From NCBI GenBank assembly GCA_963636105.1, contig CAVHIG010000018.1:1-32749 (forward strand): a stretch of 32,749 bases of DNA, written 5' to 3'. Shown in pieces: positions 1 through 6,127 of the stretch. The first letter of the stretch is position 1. Each line of letters opens with the position of its first letter. The DNA is from CAVHIG01 sp963636105 (GTDB lineage Bacteria; Bacillota; Clostridia; Peptostreptococcales; Anaerovoracaceae). The position numbers were made by a program, and so were the translations under genes. The notes under the pieces were generated by a model. It worked only from the letters and a program-made list of their open reading frames with translations. It was not told the DNA's origin and did not search any database.

Positions 1-52
1 CTCAGCTAACGGATTTACAGTCCGCCCCCTTTGGCCACTCGGGAATCCCTCG
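1..52 (-). tRNA. tRNA-Tyr (GTA), 3' end cut by window edge
   Basis: On the minus strand the sequence starts with the acceptor strand CGAGGGA, followed by TT, a D arm, and an anticodon loop CTGTAAA closed by GCGGA/TCCGT. The loop reads anticodon GTA. What remains before the window edge enters the long variable arm expected of a class II tRNA-Tyr. It is the last visible member of the Asn-Val-Asp-Thr-Tyr cluster. The T arm and acceptor 3' half lie outside the window. Confidence 0.85.
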
Positions 53-87
53 ACAATGTTGTTTTGTTTTTTAAAAATTGGAGCTAA

Positions 88-123
88 TTGCTTCTTTTAA
101 AAATTGGAGCTGGTGGAGGGAAT
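88..123 (-). repeat. Direct copy of tRNA-Thr 3' end plus trailer
   Basis: The 36 bases at 88-123 are identical to 251-286, which cover the 3' part of tRNA-Thr (end of T arm, acceptor strand, CCA) and its AT-rich trailer. A further 17-base piece of the same trailer recurs at 69-85 (same as 95-111). This looks like the scar of a tandem duplication of a tRNA-Thr unit whose body has been lost. The remaining spacer (124-250) holds no tRNA I can fold and no supported gene. Confidence 0.8.
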
Positions 124-189
124 TCGCATCTGCTTCGCAGCTGCCGTCCTGCGCCTCCTCTTTCAGTCGGCTTGGACCTCTCGCTTGTC

Positions 190-210
190 CGAAAGCACAC
201 CGTGCTTTCG
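190..210. repeat. Perfect 9-bp hairpin in tRNA spacer
   Basis: CGAAAGCAC, a 3-base loop, then GTGCTTTCG. It lies between tRNA-Thr and tRNA-Tyr. No T-run follows on either strand, so it is not a normal intrinsic terminator. It could be a processing signal in the tRNA precursor. Confidence 0.6.
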
Positions 211-232
211 TCCTGGCCGCTCGAGCCCTTTC

Positions 233-293
233 GGGTTCGATTCCCTCTTTTTGCTTCTTTTAAAAATTGGAGCTGGTGGAGGGAATCGAACCC
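233..293. repeat. Inverted copy of tRNA-Thr T arm
   Basis: The 15 bases at 233-247 (GGGTTCGATTCCCTC on plus) are the exact reverse complement of 279-293, which are part of the T arm and acceptor side of tRNA-Thr. In the minus-strand transcript the tRNA is therefore followed, about 31 nt later, by a segment able to pair with its own T arm. A close relative of the inverted copy occurs at 650-673 beside tRNA-Asn. Confidence 0.85.
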
Positions 294-342
294 CCAACCT
301 GCTGATTACAAATCAGCTGCTCTACCGTTGAGCCACACCAGC
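268..342 (-). tRNA. tRNA-Thr (TGT)
   Basis: The minus strand gives a complete cloverleaf: acceptor GCTGGTG pairing with CACCAGC, anticodon loop TTTGTAA with anticodon TGT, T loop TTCGATT, discriminator T and an encoded CCA (268-270). It is 75 nt with CCA. The region just 3' of it carries an inverted copy of its own T arm and a direct copy of its 3' end, listed separately. Confidence 0.95.
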
Positions 343-375
343 ATGTGTGCGTTTGCGTTCAAAATTCTTAAAAAT

Positions 376-452
376 TGGCGATCCGAACCGGGCTCGAACC
401 GGTGACCTCCAGCGTGACAGGCTGGCATTCTAACCAACTGAACTACCGGACC
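376..452 (-). tRNA. tRNA-Asp (GTC)
   Basis: The minus strand folds as a 77-nt tRNA with acceptor GGTCCGG, anticodon loop CTGTCAC (GTC), T loop TTCGAGC, discriminator G and encoded CCA (376-378). It lies 5 nt downstream of tRNA-Val, so the two must share a precursor transcript. Confidence 0.95.
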
Positions 453-457
453 GCATT

Positions 458-533
458 TGGTGGGAGTTATAGGGCTCGAACCTATGACCCTCTGCTTGTA
501 AGGCAGATGCTCTCCCAGCTGAGCTAAACTCCC
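458..533 (-). tRNA. tRNA-Val (TAC)
   Basis: This 76-nt cloverleaf on the minus strand has acceptor GGGAGTT/AACTCCC, anticodon loop CTTACAA (TAC), T loop TTCGAGC and encoded CCA (458-460). A consensus sigma-A promoter lies about 40 nt upstream, so Val-Asp-Thr-Tyr can be made independently of tRNA-Asn. Confidence 0.95.
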
Positions 534-572
534 ATGTTTTCAAGCATTTTTATTTGCTCGGCACATTTATTA

Positions 573-601
573 ACTATACAGCATTTCGTATTTCTTGTCA
601 A
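573..601 (-). promoter_or_regulatory. Sigma-A promoter of tRNA-Val-Asp-Thr-Tyr
   Basis: On the minus strand a consensus -35 TTGACA (596-601) and -10 TATAGT (573-578) are separated by exactly 17 bp. The start point would fall about 33 nt before tRNA-Val. Confidence 0.85.
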
Positions 602-657
602 GCACTTTTTAAAAGTTTTTTTAAAAAGTTTTTTGAACCGGAGCTTTATGCCCTCTC

Positions 658-720
658 GGGTTCGATCCCCTCTGCGGGATCTTCCTTGAAAGACTGGCTC
701 CGAGGGAGGGGCTCGAACCC
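658..720. repeat. Inverted near-copy of tRNA-Asn T arm
   Basis: Bases 658-672 are the reverse complement of 706-720 in the tRNA-Asn T arm with one mismatch. Bases 650-673 match 225-248 at 22 of 24 positions, so the same short element sits 3' of two different tRNAs. The rest of the 534-694 spacer is AT-rich and holds the tRNA-Val promoter but no gene. Confidence 0.8.
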
Positions 721-769
721 TCGACCTTGCGGTTAACAGCCGCCTGCTCCACCATTGAGCTACCTCGGA
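695..769 (-). tRNA. tRNA-Asn (GTT)
   Basis: This 75-nt cloverleaf on the minus strand has acceptor TCCGAGG/CCTCGGA, anticodon loop CTGTTAA (GTT), discriminator G and encoded CCA (695-697). It is the promoter-proximal tRNA of the cluster. An antisense near-copy of its T arm lies 23 nt past its 3' end. Confidence 0.95.
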
Positions 770-819
770 AAATGCTTGCTTGCTGAGATGTTCAAAGTTG
801 TCATCCGCAAGCAAAAACT

Positions 820-848
820 ATATTACCACAGTGCCCGCTACCTGTCAA
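820..848 (-). promoter_or_regulatory. Sigma-A promoter of tRNA-Asn
   Basis: A minus-strand -35 TTGACA (843-848) and -10 TAATAT (820-825) have a 17-bp spacer. The promoter overlaps the last codons and stop of yigZ (838-840), so the tRNA cluster promoter is embedded in the end of the upstream gene. Confidence 0.85.
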
Positions 849-1485
849 CAATTATTTTTGCTAATTCGGTATTTTCTTTTAAAAGCTCCCTGCTGCCGCC
901 TGTGATATCAGAGAGCAAAGCCTTCAAATTCTCCAGGTTTTCCGGCTCGCAGACAAGCTCCATCGTCAGCTTATCCTCATAGACGATATTCCTTATAGAG
1001 AAGTCGCCTTCCCCCTTCTGCGCCATATTTTGCAAACGACTCAGGTATGTATAATCAAGCCTCGCCGTAAGCACGGACATATCCCTGACGCCGCATATGC
1101 CGGCCGCCGCAAGACCCAGCTTTGCGCTACCCGTATACGCGCGCACAAGCCCGCCTGTACCGAGCTTTATGCCCCCAAAATACCTGGTCACTACCACCGC
1201 GACATTTGTGAGACCTTCCTTTACAAGCATCTGCACTATCGGCGCACCCGAAGTCCCCTGTGGCTCGCCATCATCCGAGCCCCATTGAATTTGAAATTTG
1301 TCACCGATCACCATCGCCGGCACATTATGCGTGGCATCCTTATGCCTTGCGCGCACAGAAGCTATAAAGCTCTCCGCTTCCTCCCTTGTCTCAGCAGGCG
1401 CGACATAAGCTATAAACCTTGATTTTTCTATTATCTGCTCCGCCTCGCCCGGCCCTGCCACCGTCTTATATCTATACTCGCTCAT
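838..1485 (-). CDS. yigZ: YigZ/IMPACT family protein
   Basis: This is a conserved UPF0029/IMPACT family protein of about 215 residues. Family members have an N-terminal IMPACT domain and a C-terminal ferredoxin-like RNA-binding domain; the molecular role is poorly defined and linked to translation. The signature TRYFGGIKLGTGGLVRAY is seen mid-protein, preceded by GEPQGTSGAPI. I chose the ATG giving MSEYRY: a longer reading from a TTG at 1512 adds nine atypical residues and lacks a Shine-Dalgarno sequence. AGGA sits very close before the ATG, which is tight spacing. It follows hflX by 130 nt on the same strand. Its 3' end contains the tRNA-Asn promoter. Confidence 0.9.
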   Translation of the reverse strand: MSEYRYKTVAGPGEAEQIIEKSRFIAYVAPAETREEAESFIASVRARHKDATHNVPAMVIGDKFQIQWGSDDGEPQGTSGAPIVQMLVKEGLTNVAVVVTRYFGGIKLGTGGLVRAYTGSAKLGLAAAGICGVRDMSVLTARLDYTYLSRLQNMAQKGEGDFSIRNIVYEDKLTMELVCEPENLENLKALLSDITGGSRELLKENTELAKIIVDR

Positions 1486-1615
1486 TTCCTGTTTTTTCAA
1501 TCCCCAATGCAAAAATCAAAATCTCAATTTCATCCAAAGCAGCTCTGCCGGCTGCTCCATGTAAAGCAGCTCCTCCCTCTATTCCGTATAAATCAATTCA
1601 GACCTCTGCATCCAC

Positions 1616-2899
1616 TCATTCTTCGATTACATATTTTTCCAATCTATTGTAGTCCGCCTGCGAAAGCTCCGCCGTAAAGCTGGTGCCCTCAGCCTCGTAA
1701 TCCATTGAAATTACCTTGGTCTTCTCGCAAATATACGAAGAAATGTCGCCTCTGCTGTAAGGTATCAAAAGCCGCGCTACTATGCGATCCGAAAAAGCTC
1801 TTTTCTTGATTTCTTCCAGGAGCTTATCGATGTTTTCTCCGGTCTTTGCGGAAACTTCGATGGTGTCCGCGCCTCCCGCCGTTTCCGGCAAGGACTCTAA
1901 CAGGTCGATTTTGTTGTACACCAGAAGCTTATTTTTGCCCTCTGCGCCGATTTCCTTGAGGACGTGGTCAGTTACTCCTATGTGGAAATCATAATTCGTG
2001 TAAGACGAATCTACGACGTGCAGCAAAAGATCGGCGTAATTGACCTCTTCAAGCGTCGCCTTGAACGCGTTCACAAGCGAGTGAGGCAGCTTGCTGACAA
2101 AACCCACCGTATCTATCAGTATAAATTCGTGATTCGAATCCAGCTTTATCTTGCGCTGCGAGGTGTCGAGCGTGGCAAAAAGCATATTTTTTTCAAATAC
2201 AGCTTTTTCTTCCTTTTCTGTCATTGAAAGTAAGCGGTTCATCAGTGCTGATTTTCCTGAATTGGTATATCCTACAAGCGCCACCACAGGAAGCTCTGAC
2301 TTTTCGCGTCTGGCTCTCTGGACATTTCTGGTATTTTTTACCTGCGAAAGCTCCGCCTTTATATCGTCAACTCTGCGGGCTATATGACGCCGGTCGGTTT
2401 CGAGCTTCTTTTCGCCCGGTCCGCGCGTGCCTATACCTCCTCCAAGACGTGAAAGTGATTTTCCAAAGCCTGTGAGTCTCGGCAGTCTGTATTGCAGCTG
2501 GGCAAGCTCTACCTGCAGCTTGCCTTCACGCGAAGCCGCCCGAGCCGCAAATATGTCGAGGATTAGGATAGTCCTATCGATTACGCGTACATCCAGCGCC
2601 TCCTCAAGATTTCGAAGCTGTATTCCCGAAAGCTCATCGTTGAAAATCACCGTGTCGGCCTCCATATTCCGGCACATCTCCGCAAGCTCCTCCACCTTGC
2701 CCTTGCCTATGAAAGTAGCCTTATTCGGGCGTTCCAGCCTCTGTATAAGCTCGCCGAGCACCTCCGCTCCGGCCGCGCCCGCAAGCCCTGAAAGTTCCTC
2801 CATCGAATAGCTTATATCCTCCGCAAGCTCAAGACCTACAAGTATCGCTCTGCATTCATCATTTTGTATAACTTCATTGTTTTCATTAAATCTAAGCAT
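1616..2899 (-). CDS. hflX: GTPase HflX
   Basis: HflX is a 427-residue GTPase of the Obg-HflX group that binds the 50S subunit and splits or rescues stalled ribosomes, notably under heat stress. The N-terminal HflX domain contains the glycine-rich stretch SRLGGGIGTRGPGEKK (150-165). The G domain follows, with G1 GYTNSGKS (210-217), G3 DTVGF (263-267), G4 NKID (329-332) and G5 SAK (350-352). Length is usual for the family. ATG at 2899 is preceded by AGGG. It is read after the codY terminator, so it is probably its own unit, leading into yigZ. One copy of the GTTTCCGC motif falls in the conserved EVSAKTG codons. Confidence 0.95.
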   Translation of the reverse strand: MLRFNENNEVIQNDECRAILVGLELAEDISYSMEELSGLAGAAGAEVLGELIQRLERPNKATFIGKGKVEELAEMCRNMEADTVIFNDELSGIQLRNLEEALDVRVIDRTILILDIFAARAASREGKLQVELAQLQYRLPRLTGFGKSLSRLGGGIGTRGPGEKKLETDRRHIARRVDDIKAELSQVKNTRNVQRARREKSELPVVALVGYTNSGKSALMNRLLSMTEKEEKAVFEKNMLFATLDTSQRKIKLDSNHEFILIDTVGFVSKLPHSLVNAFKATLEEVNYADLLLHVVDSSYTNYDFHIGVTDHVLKEIGAEGKNKLLVYNKIDLLESLPETAGGADTIEVSAKTGENIDKLLEEIKKRAFSDRIVARLLIPYSRGDISSYICEKTKVISMDYEAEGTSFTAELSQADYNRLEKYVIEE

Positions 2900-2966
2900 A
2901 ACCCTATAATATCACATTTTTTGACTAAACAAGAATATTTTCTGCGAAAAACGCAAATATGCATAT

Positions 2967-3011
2967 AAAAAAGTCGCCTCCCAAGGTGCTTGCCTCAAAA
3001 GTCGACTTTTT
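2967..3011 (-). terminator. Intrinsic terminator after codY
   Basis: In the minus transcript AAAAAGTCG pairs with CGACTTTTTT across a 25-base middle that can pair further, and the 3' arm ends in six Ts. It lies about 45 nt after the codY stop. Confidence 0.75.
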
Positions 3012-3029
3012 CCAATGCATCCCAACCTT

Positions 3030-3051
3030 AGTATGCTTCTATCAGCATACT
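3030..3051. repeat. Perfect 8-bp hairpin just 3' of codY
   Basis: AGTATGCT, a six-base loop, then AGCATACT. It lies 5 nt past the codY stop and upstream of the intrinsic terminator. There is no T-run. It could protect the mRNA 3' end. Confidence 0.6.
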
Positions 3052-3055
3052 CCGC

Positions 3056-3835
3056 CTACATATCGGTCTTATTCAATTCCTCATAGAACTTGTCATTCAA
3101 AATTTTGATATGCGTACCCTTCATTCCGAGGGATCTCGACTCGATAATGCCCGCGCTTTCAAGCTTACGCAGCGCGTTTACTATAACAGAACGAGTGATT
3201 CCGGAACGATCCGCAATCTTGCTCGCTACAAGAAGGCCTTCCTTGCCATCAAGCTCAGCAAAAATCTGCTGTACAGCCTCAAGCTCGGAATAAGAGAGCG
3301 TACCTATCGCCATCTGAACCATAGCTCTGCTTCTTGCTTCTTCCTCCGCCTCAAGGGACTTTCTCCTCTGAATCTCAAGTCCGACAACAGTCGCGCCGTA
3401 CTCGCCCATTACAAGATCCTCGTCATTGAATTCCGGAGAATATCTTGTAAGTACAAGAGTGCCCCATCTCTGACCGCCACCTATAATAGGTATTACGGTG
3501 TGGAGCTTGTCATAGGTATCATAATCATACTTGAAGATCTGCAGAGCATCCTCGCCCTTCAGATTCGGCTTTGTGCTCATTACCTTCAAAAGCTCCTCAT
3601 TGTACTCGCTTGGGAACTTTTCAATGCCTGTCTCAGGATCTGATACAGTAGAGCTGTCAGATCTGATCTTATAATGTACGCCTATTACCTTGCCGTTTCT
3701 ATTTACAATATAGACATTTGAGTCCATCATATCACTCAATATATTGCAAAGCTCATTGAAGGAAAAAGCGCCTGTTGTACTCTCCTGAAGTACCCAATTC
3801 AGCTTTCTTATCTTTGCCAGAATATTCTTTCCCAT
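3056..3835 (-). CDS. codY: GTP-sensing transcriptional regulator CodY
   Basis: CodY is the global repressor of Firmicutes that binds GTP and branched-chain amino acids and controls nitrogen, amino acid and stationary-phase genes. The chosen ATG gives 259 residues, the same length as the Bacillus protein. The N-terminal GAF sensor domain starts MGKNILAKIRKLNWVLQ. The C-terminal winged helix-turn-helix is near-consensus, with ASKIADRSGITRSVIVNAL at 204-222 and then RSLGMKGTHIK. A TTG at 3898 would add 21 unconserved residues; the ATG has GGAG and GGG upstream. It follows hslVU as in the Bacillus clpQY-codY cluster, but also has its own promoter. Confidence 0.97.
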   Translation of the reverse strand: MGKNILAKIRKLNWVLQESTTGAFSFNELCNILSDMMDSNVYIVNRNGKVIGVHYKIRSDSSTVSDPETGIEKFPSEYNEELLKVMSTKPNLKGEDALQIFKYDYDTYDKLHTVIPIIGGGQRWGTLVLTRYSPEFNDEDLVMGEYGATVVGLEIQRRKSLEAEEEARSRAMVQMAIGTLSYSELEAVQQIFAELDGKEGLLVASKIADRSGITRSVIVNALRKLESAGIIESRSLGMKGTHIKILNDKFYEELNKTDM

Positions 3836-3956
3836 TTCCCTTTTGTCTCCTTTTATAAAAATCTCCATTCCGCCGTTTTGCCCGCTCAAATTCTCCAAAG
3901 GGCAAAAATTTCACACGGATTAGCACAAAAATTACAATATTTCACTGCGCATTCTA

Positions 3957-3985
3957 ATTCTACATAATTATTTGAAATTTTTCAA
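3957..3985 (-). promoter_or_regulatory. Sigma-A promoter of codY
   Basis: The minus strand has -35 TTGAAA (3980-3985), a 17-bp spacer and -10 TAGAAT (3957-3962), starting transcription about 115 nt before the codY ATG. The -35 is part of a small palindrome (TTGAAA-AA-TTTCAA). A CodY-box-like site lies 12 bp further upstream. Confidence 0.7.
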
Positions 3986-3997
3986 GTGGTTTTTCTA

Positions 3998-4012
3998 ATT
4001 TTTCAAAAAATT
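3998..4012. promoter_or_regulatory. CodY-box-like site before codY promoter
   Basis: The 15-mer ATTTTTCAAAAAATT matches the known CodY consensus AATTTTCWGAAAATT at 13 of 15 positions. It lies just upstream of the codY -35. Autoregulation is known for codY in other Firmicutes; here it is inferred, and AT-rich DNA raises the chance of a random match. Confidence 0.4.
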
Positions 4013-4028
4013 TACGCTTGTGGCGACA

Positions 4029-4069
4029 AAAGCCACAATTCGAACAGTTTTGCTGCCGATTGTGGCTTT
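4029..4069 (-). terminator. Hairpin after hslU, probable weak terminator
   Basis: AAAGCCACAAT pairs perfectly with ATTGTGGCTTT (11 bp) around a 19-base loop, beginning 48 nt after the hslU stop. The trailing T-run is only four bases, part of which is in the stem, so termination may be partial. That would leave codY both co-transcribed with hslVU and driven by its own promoter. Confidence 0.6.
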
Positions 4070-4117
4070 ATTTTACTAATTTGCGATTTGATTTTTGTGT
4101 AAGATGTCAGTCCCGGC

Positions 4118-5557
4118 TTAGAGTATATACCTGTCCAAATCCTCCGGATGTATCTTCTCAGCGAATTTTTCCTGTACATAAGCCCTGTCTATCGTGACCT
4201 TCTCCTCTTCCATTTCAGGAATATTGAAGGAAATGTCCTCAAGCAGCTTTTCAAGAATCGTATGCAGCCTTCTTGCGCCTATGTTTTCTGATTGCTCGTT
4301 CATAAGAAAGGCCATGTTTGCGATTTCTTCTATGGCTTCATCTGTGAATTCCACCTTTATACCCTCTGTCTCAAGGAGCATCTTGTGCTGCTTTATAAGA
4401 GCGTTTTCAGGCACCGTAAGAATCTTTAGAAAGCTCTCGCGAGTCAGATTTTCAAGCTCCACCCTTACCGGGAATCTTCCCTGAAGCTCAGGAATAAGAT
4501 CCGTAGGCTTTGCCGTATGGAAAGCACCAGCACCTATAAAAAGCACGTGATCTGTCTTTACCGGGCCATACTTCGTATTTACAACACTGCCCTCTACTAT
4601 AGGAAGAATATCACGCTGCACACCCTCGCGGGATACATCCGCACCCGAGCGATAGCCTGAGCCTGATGCGATCTTGTCTATTTCATCGATAAAGATTATG
4701 CCATTTTGCTCAGCGTTTTGAAGCGCCTCCTCAGTCACCTGATCCATGTCAAGGAGATTCTGCGCCTCCTGCTCCGTGAGAATCTTGCGTGCGTCCTTTA
4801 CCTTTACCTTCTTGCGCTTTTTCTTTTGAGGCATCATATCTCCGAAAATATTCCCGATAGCTATGCTCATGCCCTCATTGCTCATATCCAGCTGATTGCC
4901 CTTAGGCGCTTCAGTCACCTCGATTTCGATATACTGCTCCTCCAAAAGGCCGTCCTTAAGCTGCTGTCTCACCTGCTCTCTTGCAAGCTCAGTATCTCCG
5001 GTCTGCTGATTTTCGCCCTCAAGCTGCTTCTGCTCATATTGCTGCTTTTGGGACTGATATCCGGCATTGTTCATGATAAAGTCGAAAGGACTTCTGATAG
5101 TGCCAGTGCCGCCGCCCGTTGTCTTTTTCTTGTCCGGAATTATGGCCTGTATTATCTTTTCCTCTGCAATCTCCTCTGCTACGGAATATTTTTCAGCAAG
5201 CTTGCTCTGCTTTGTAATTCTTATGGAGGCTTCCACAAGATCCCTTACCATGGAATCCACATCTCTTCCCACGTAGCCCACTTCCGTAAACTTCGTAGCC
5301 TCTACTTTTACGAAAGGCGCATCCATGAGCTTTGCGAGTCTCCTTGCGATCTCCGTCTTTCCTACTCCCGTAGGTCCCATCATCAAAATGTTTTTCGGCG
5401 TAATCTCCTCGCGCATCTCCTCAGGGAGCAGACTTCTTCTGTATCTGTTTCTGAGCGCTACCGCAACTGATTTCTTCGCCTCATCCTGTCCGATTATATA
5501 TTTATCCAGCTCCTGCACGATTTGCTTCGGAGTCATACTATAAAGTGTATTTGCCAT
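4118..5557 (-). CDS. hslU: HslU (ClpY) protease ATPase
   Basis: HslU is the hexameric AAA+ unfoldase that feeds proteins to HslV. It is 479 residues, slightly longer than the usual 440-470. Walker A GPTGVGKT is at 61-68, the pore motif GYVGRD at 94-99, and Walker B IIFIDEIDKI at 287-296. The intermediate domain (about 115-250) contains a glutamine-rich stretch that accounts for the extra length. The C-terminus ends in the conserved DLDRYIL, which docks into HslV. ATG is preceded by AAGGAGGA with 7-nt spacing. It follows hslV by 14 nt, so the two are co-translated. Confidence 0.97.
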   Translation of the reverse strand: MANTLYSMTPKQIVQELDKYIIGQDEAKKSVAVALRNRYRRSLLPEEMREEITPKNILMMGPTGVGKTEIARRLAKLMDAPFVKVEATKFTEVGYVGRDVDSMVRDLVEASIRITKQSKLAEKYSVAEEIAEEKIIQAIIPDKKKTTGGGTGTIRSPFDFIMNNAGYQSQKQQYEQKQLEGENQQTGDTELAREQVRQQLKDGLLEEQYIEIEVTEAPKGNQLDMSNEGMSIAIGNIFGDMMPQKKKRKKVKVKDARKILTEQEAQNLLDMDQVTEEALQNAEQNGIIFIDEIDKIASGSGYRSGADVSREGVQRDILPIVEGSVVNTKYGPVKTDHVLFIGAGAFHTAKPTDLIPELQGRFPVRVELENLTRESFLKILTVPENALIKQHKMLLETEGIKVEFTDEAIEEIANMAFLMNEQSENIGARRLHTILEKLLEDISFNIPEMEEEKVTIDRAYVQEKFAEKIHPEDLDRYIL

Positions 5558-5571
5558 TTCAAAGTCCTCCT

Positions 5572-6111
5572 TTACAGCTTTTCTACCGACACATGGTCAT
5601 TTGTATATACGCAAATCGAAGCCGCTATGCGCAGGGACTCCCTCACGATCTCCTCGGCGCTCATATCCGTATTGTTGAACAGAGCGTTTGCCGCGGAATA
5701 AGCGAAGTTTCCGCCGGAGCCTATGGCCACAAAATCCTGATCCGGCACTATGACCTCGCCTGTGCCAGATACTACCAAAAGATCATTTTTATCGGCTACT
5801 ATCATAAGCGCCTCCAGGTTTCTCATGCCCTTGTCCGAGCGCCATGCCTGAGCCAGGGAAACTGCCGCTCTTTTGAGATTTCCGCCGTGTTCCTCGAGCT
5901 TCTTTTCAAACATCTCCGTAAGCGCGTAAGCATCCGAGACCGTACCCGCAAAGCCTGAAAGCACCTGATTCTTATATATTTTTCTTACTTTTTTTGCGCC
6001 ATACTTCATTATAGTATGCTCGCCCATAGTGACCTGACCGTCTCCGCCTATGCAAATATCGTCAGGACCTCTTCTTACAGCGCATATAGTCGTCGCGTGA
6101 AATTGTTCCAT
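5572..6111 (-). CDS. hslV: HslV (ClpQ) proteasome-like peptidase
   Basis: HslV is the threonine peptidase of the HslVU complex, a dodecamer capped by HslU. The 179 residues start MEQFHATTICAV, where TT at 7-8 marks the usual N-terminal nucleophile after removal of a short propeptide. Conserved GDGQVTMG and SGFAGTVSDA follow. The Bacillus ClpQ relative begins MSSFHATT and is reported to use an N-terminal Ser; here residue 2 is Glu, so the processed Thr form is more likely. The GGGGGA ribosome site overlaps the topA stop, with about 11-nt spacing. In Bacillus trmFO and xerC/codV lie between topA and this gene; both are absent here. Confidence 0.97.
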   Translation of the reverse strand: MEQFHATTICAVRRGPDDICIGGDGQVTMGEHTIMKYGAKKVRKIYKNQVLSGFAGTVSDAYALTEMFEKKLEEHGGNLKRAAVSLAQAWRSDKGMRNLEALMIVADKNDLLVVSGTGEVIVPDQDFVAIGSGGNFAYSAANALFNNTDMSAEEIVRESLRIAASICVYTNDHVSVEKL

Positions 6112-6127
6112 TTAGTTCAAAATCCCC

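Noticed and set aside
78..405. Overlapping short reading frames in the tRNA region
   Set aside because: They run through the antisense of tRNA-Thr and the spacer repeats; such frames are well-known artefacts of tRNA genes.
1881..1898. Extra GTTTCCG-like sites such as GTTTCCGG in hflX and GTTTCCGA in trpX
   Set aside because: One-base variants were not counted; including near-matches by eye would inflate the motif claim.
4706..5470. 254-codon Leu-rich frame on plus inside hslU
   Set aside because: It is antisense to the conserved HslU core, with no start signal.
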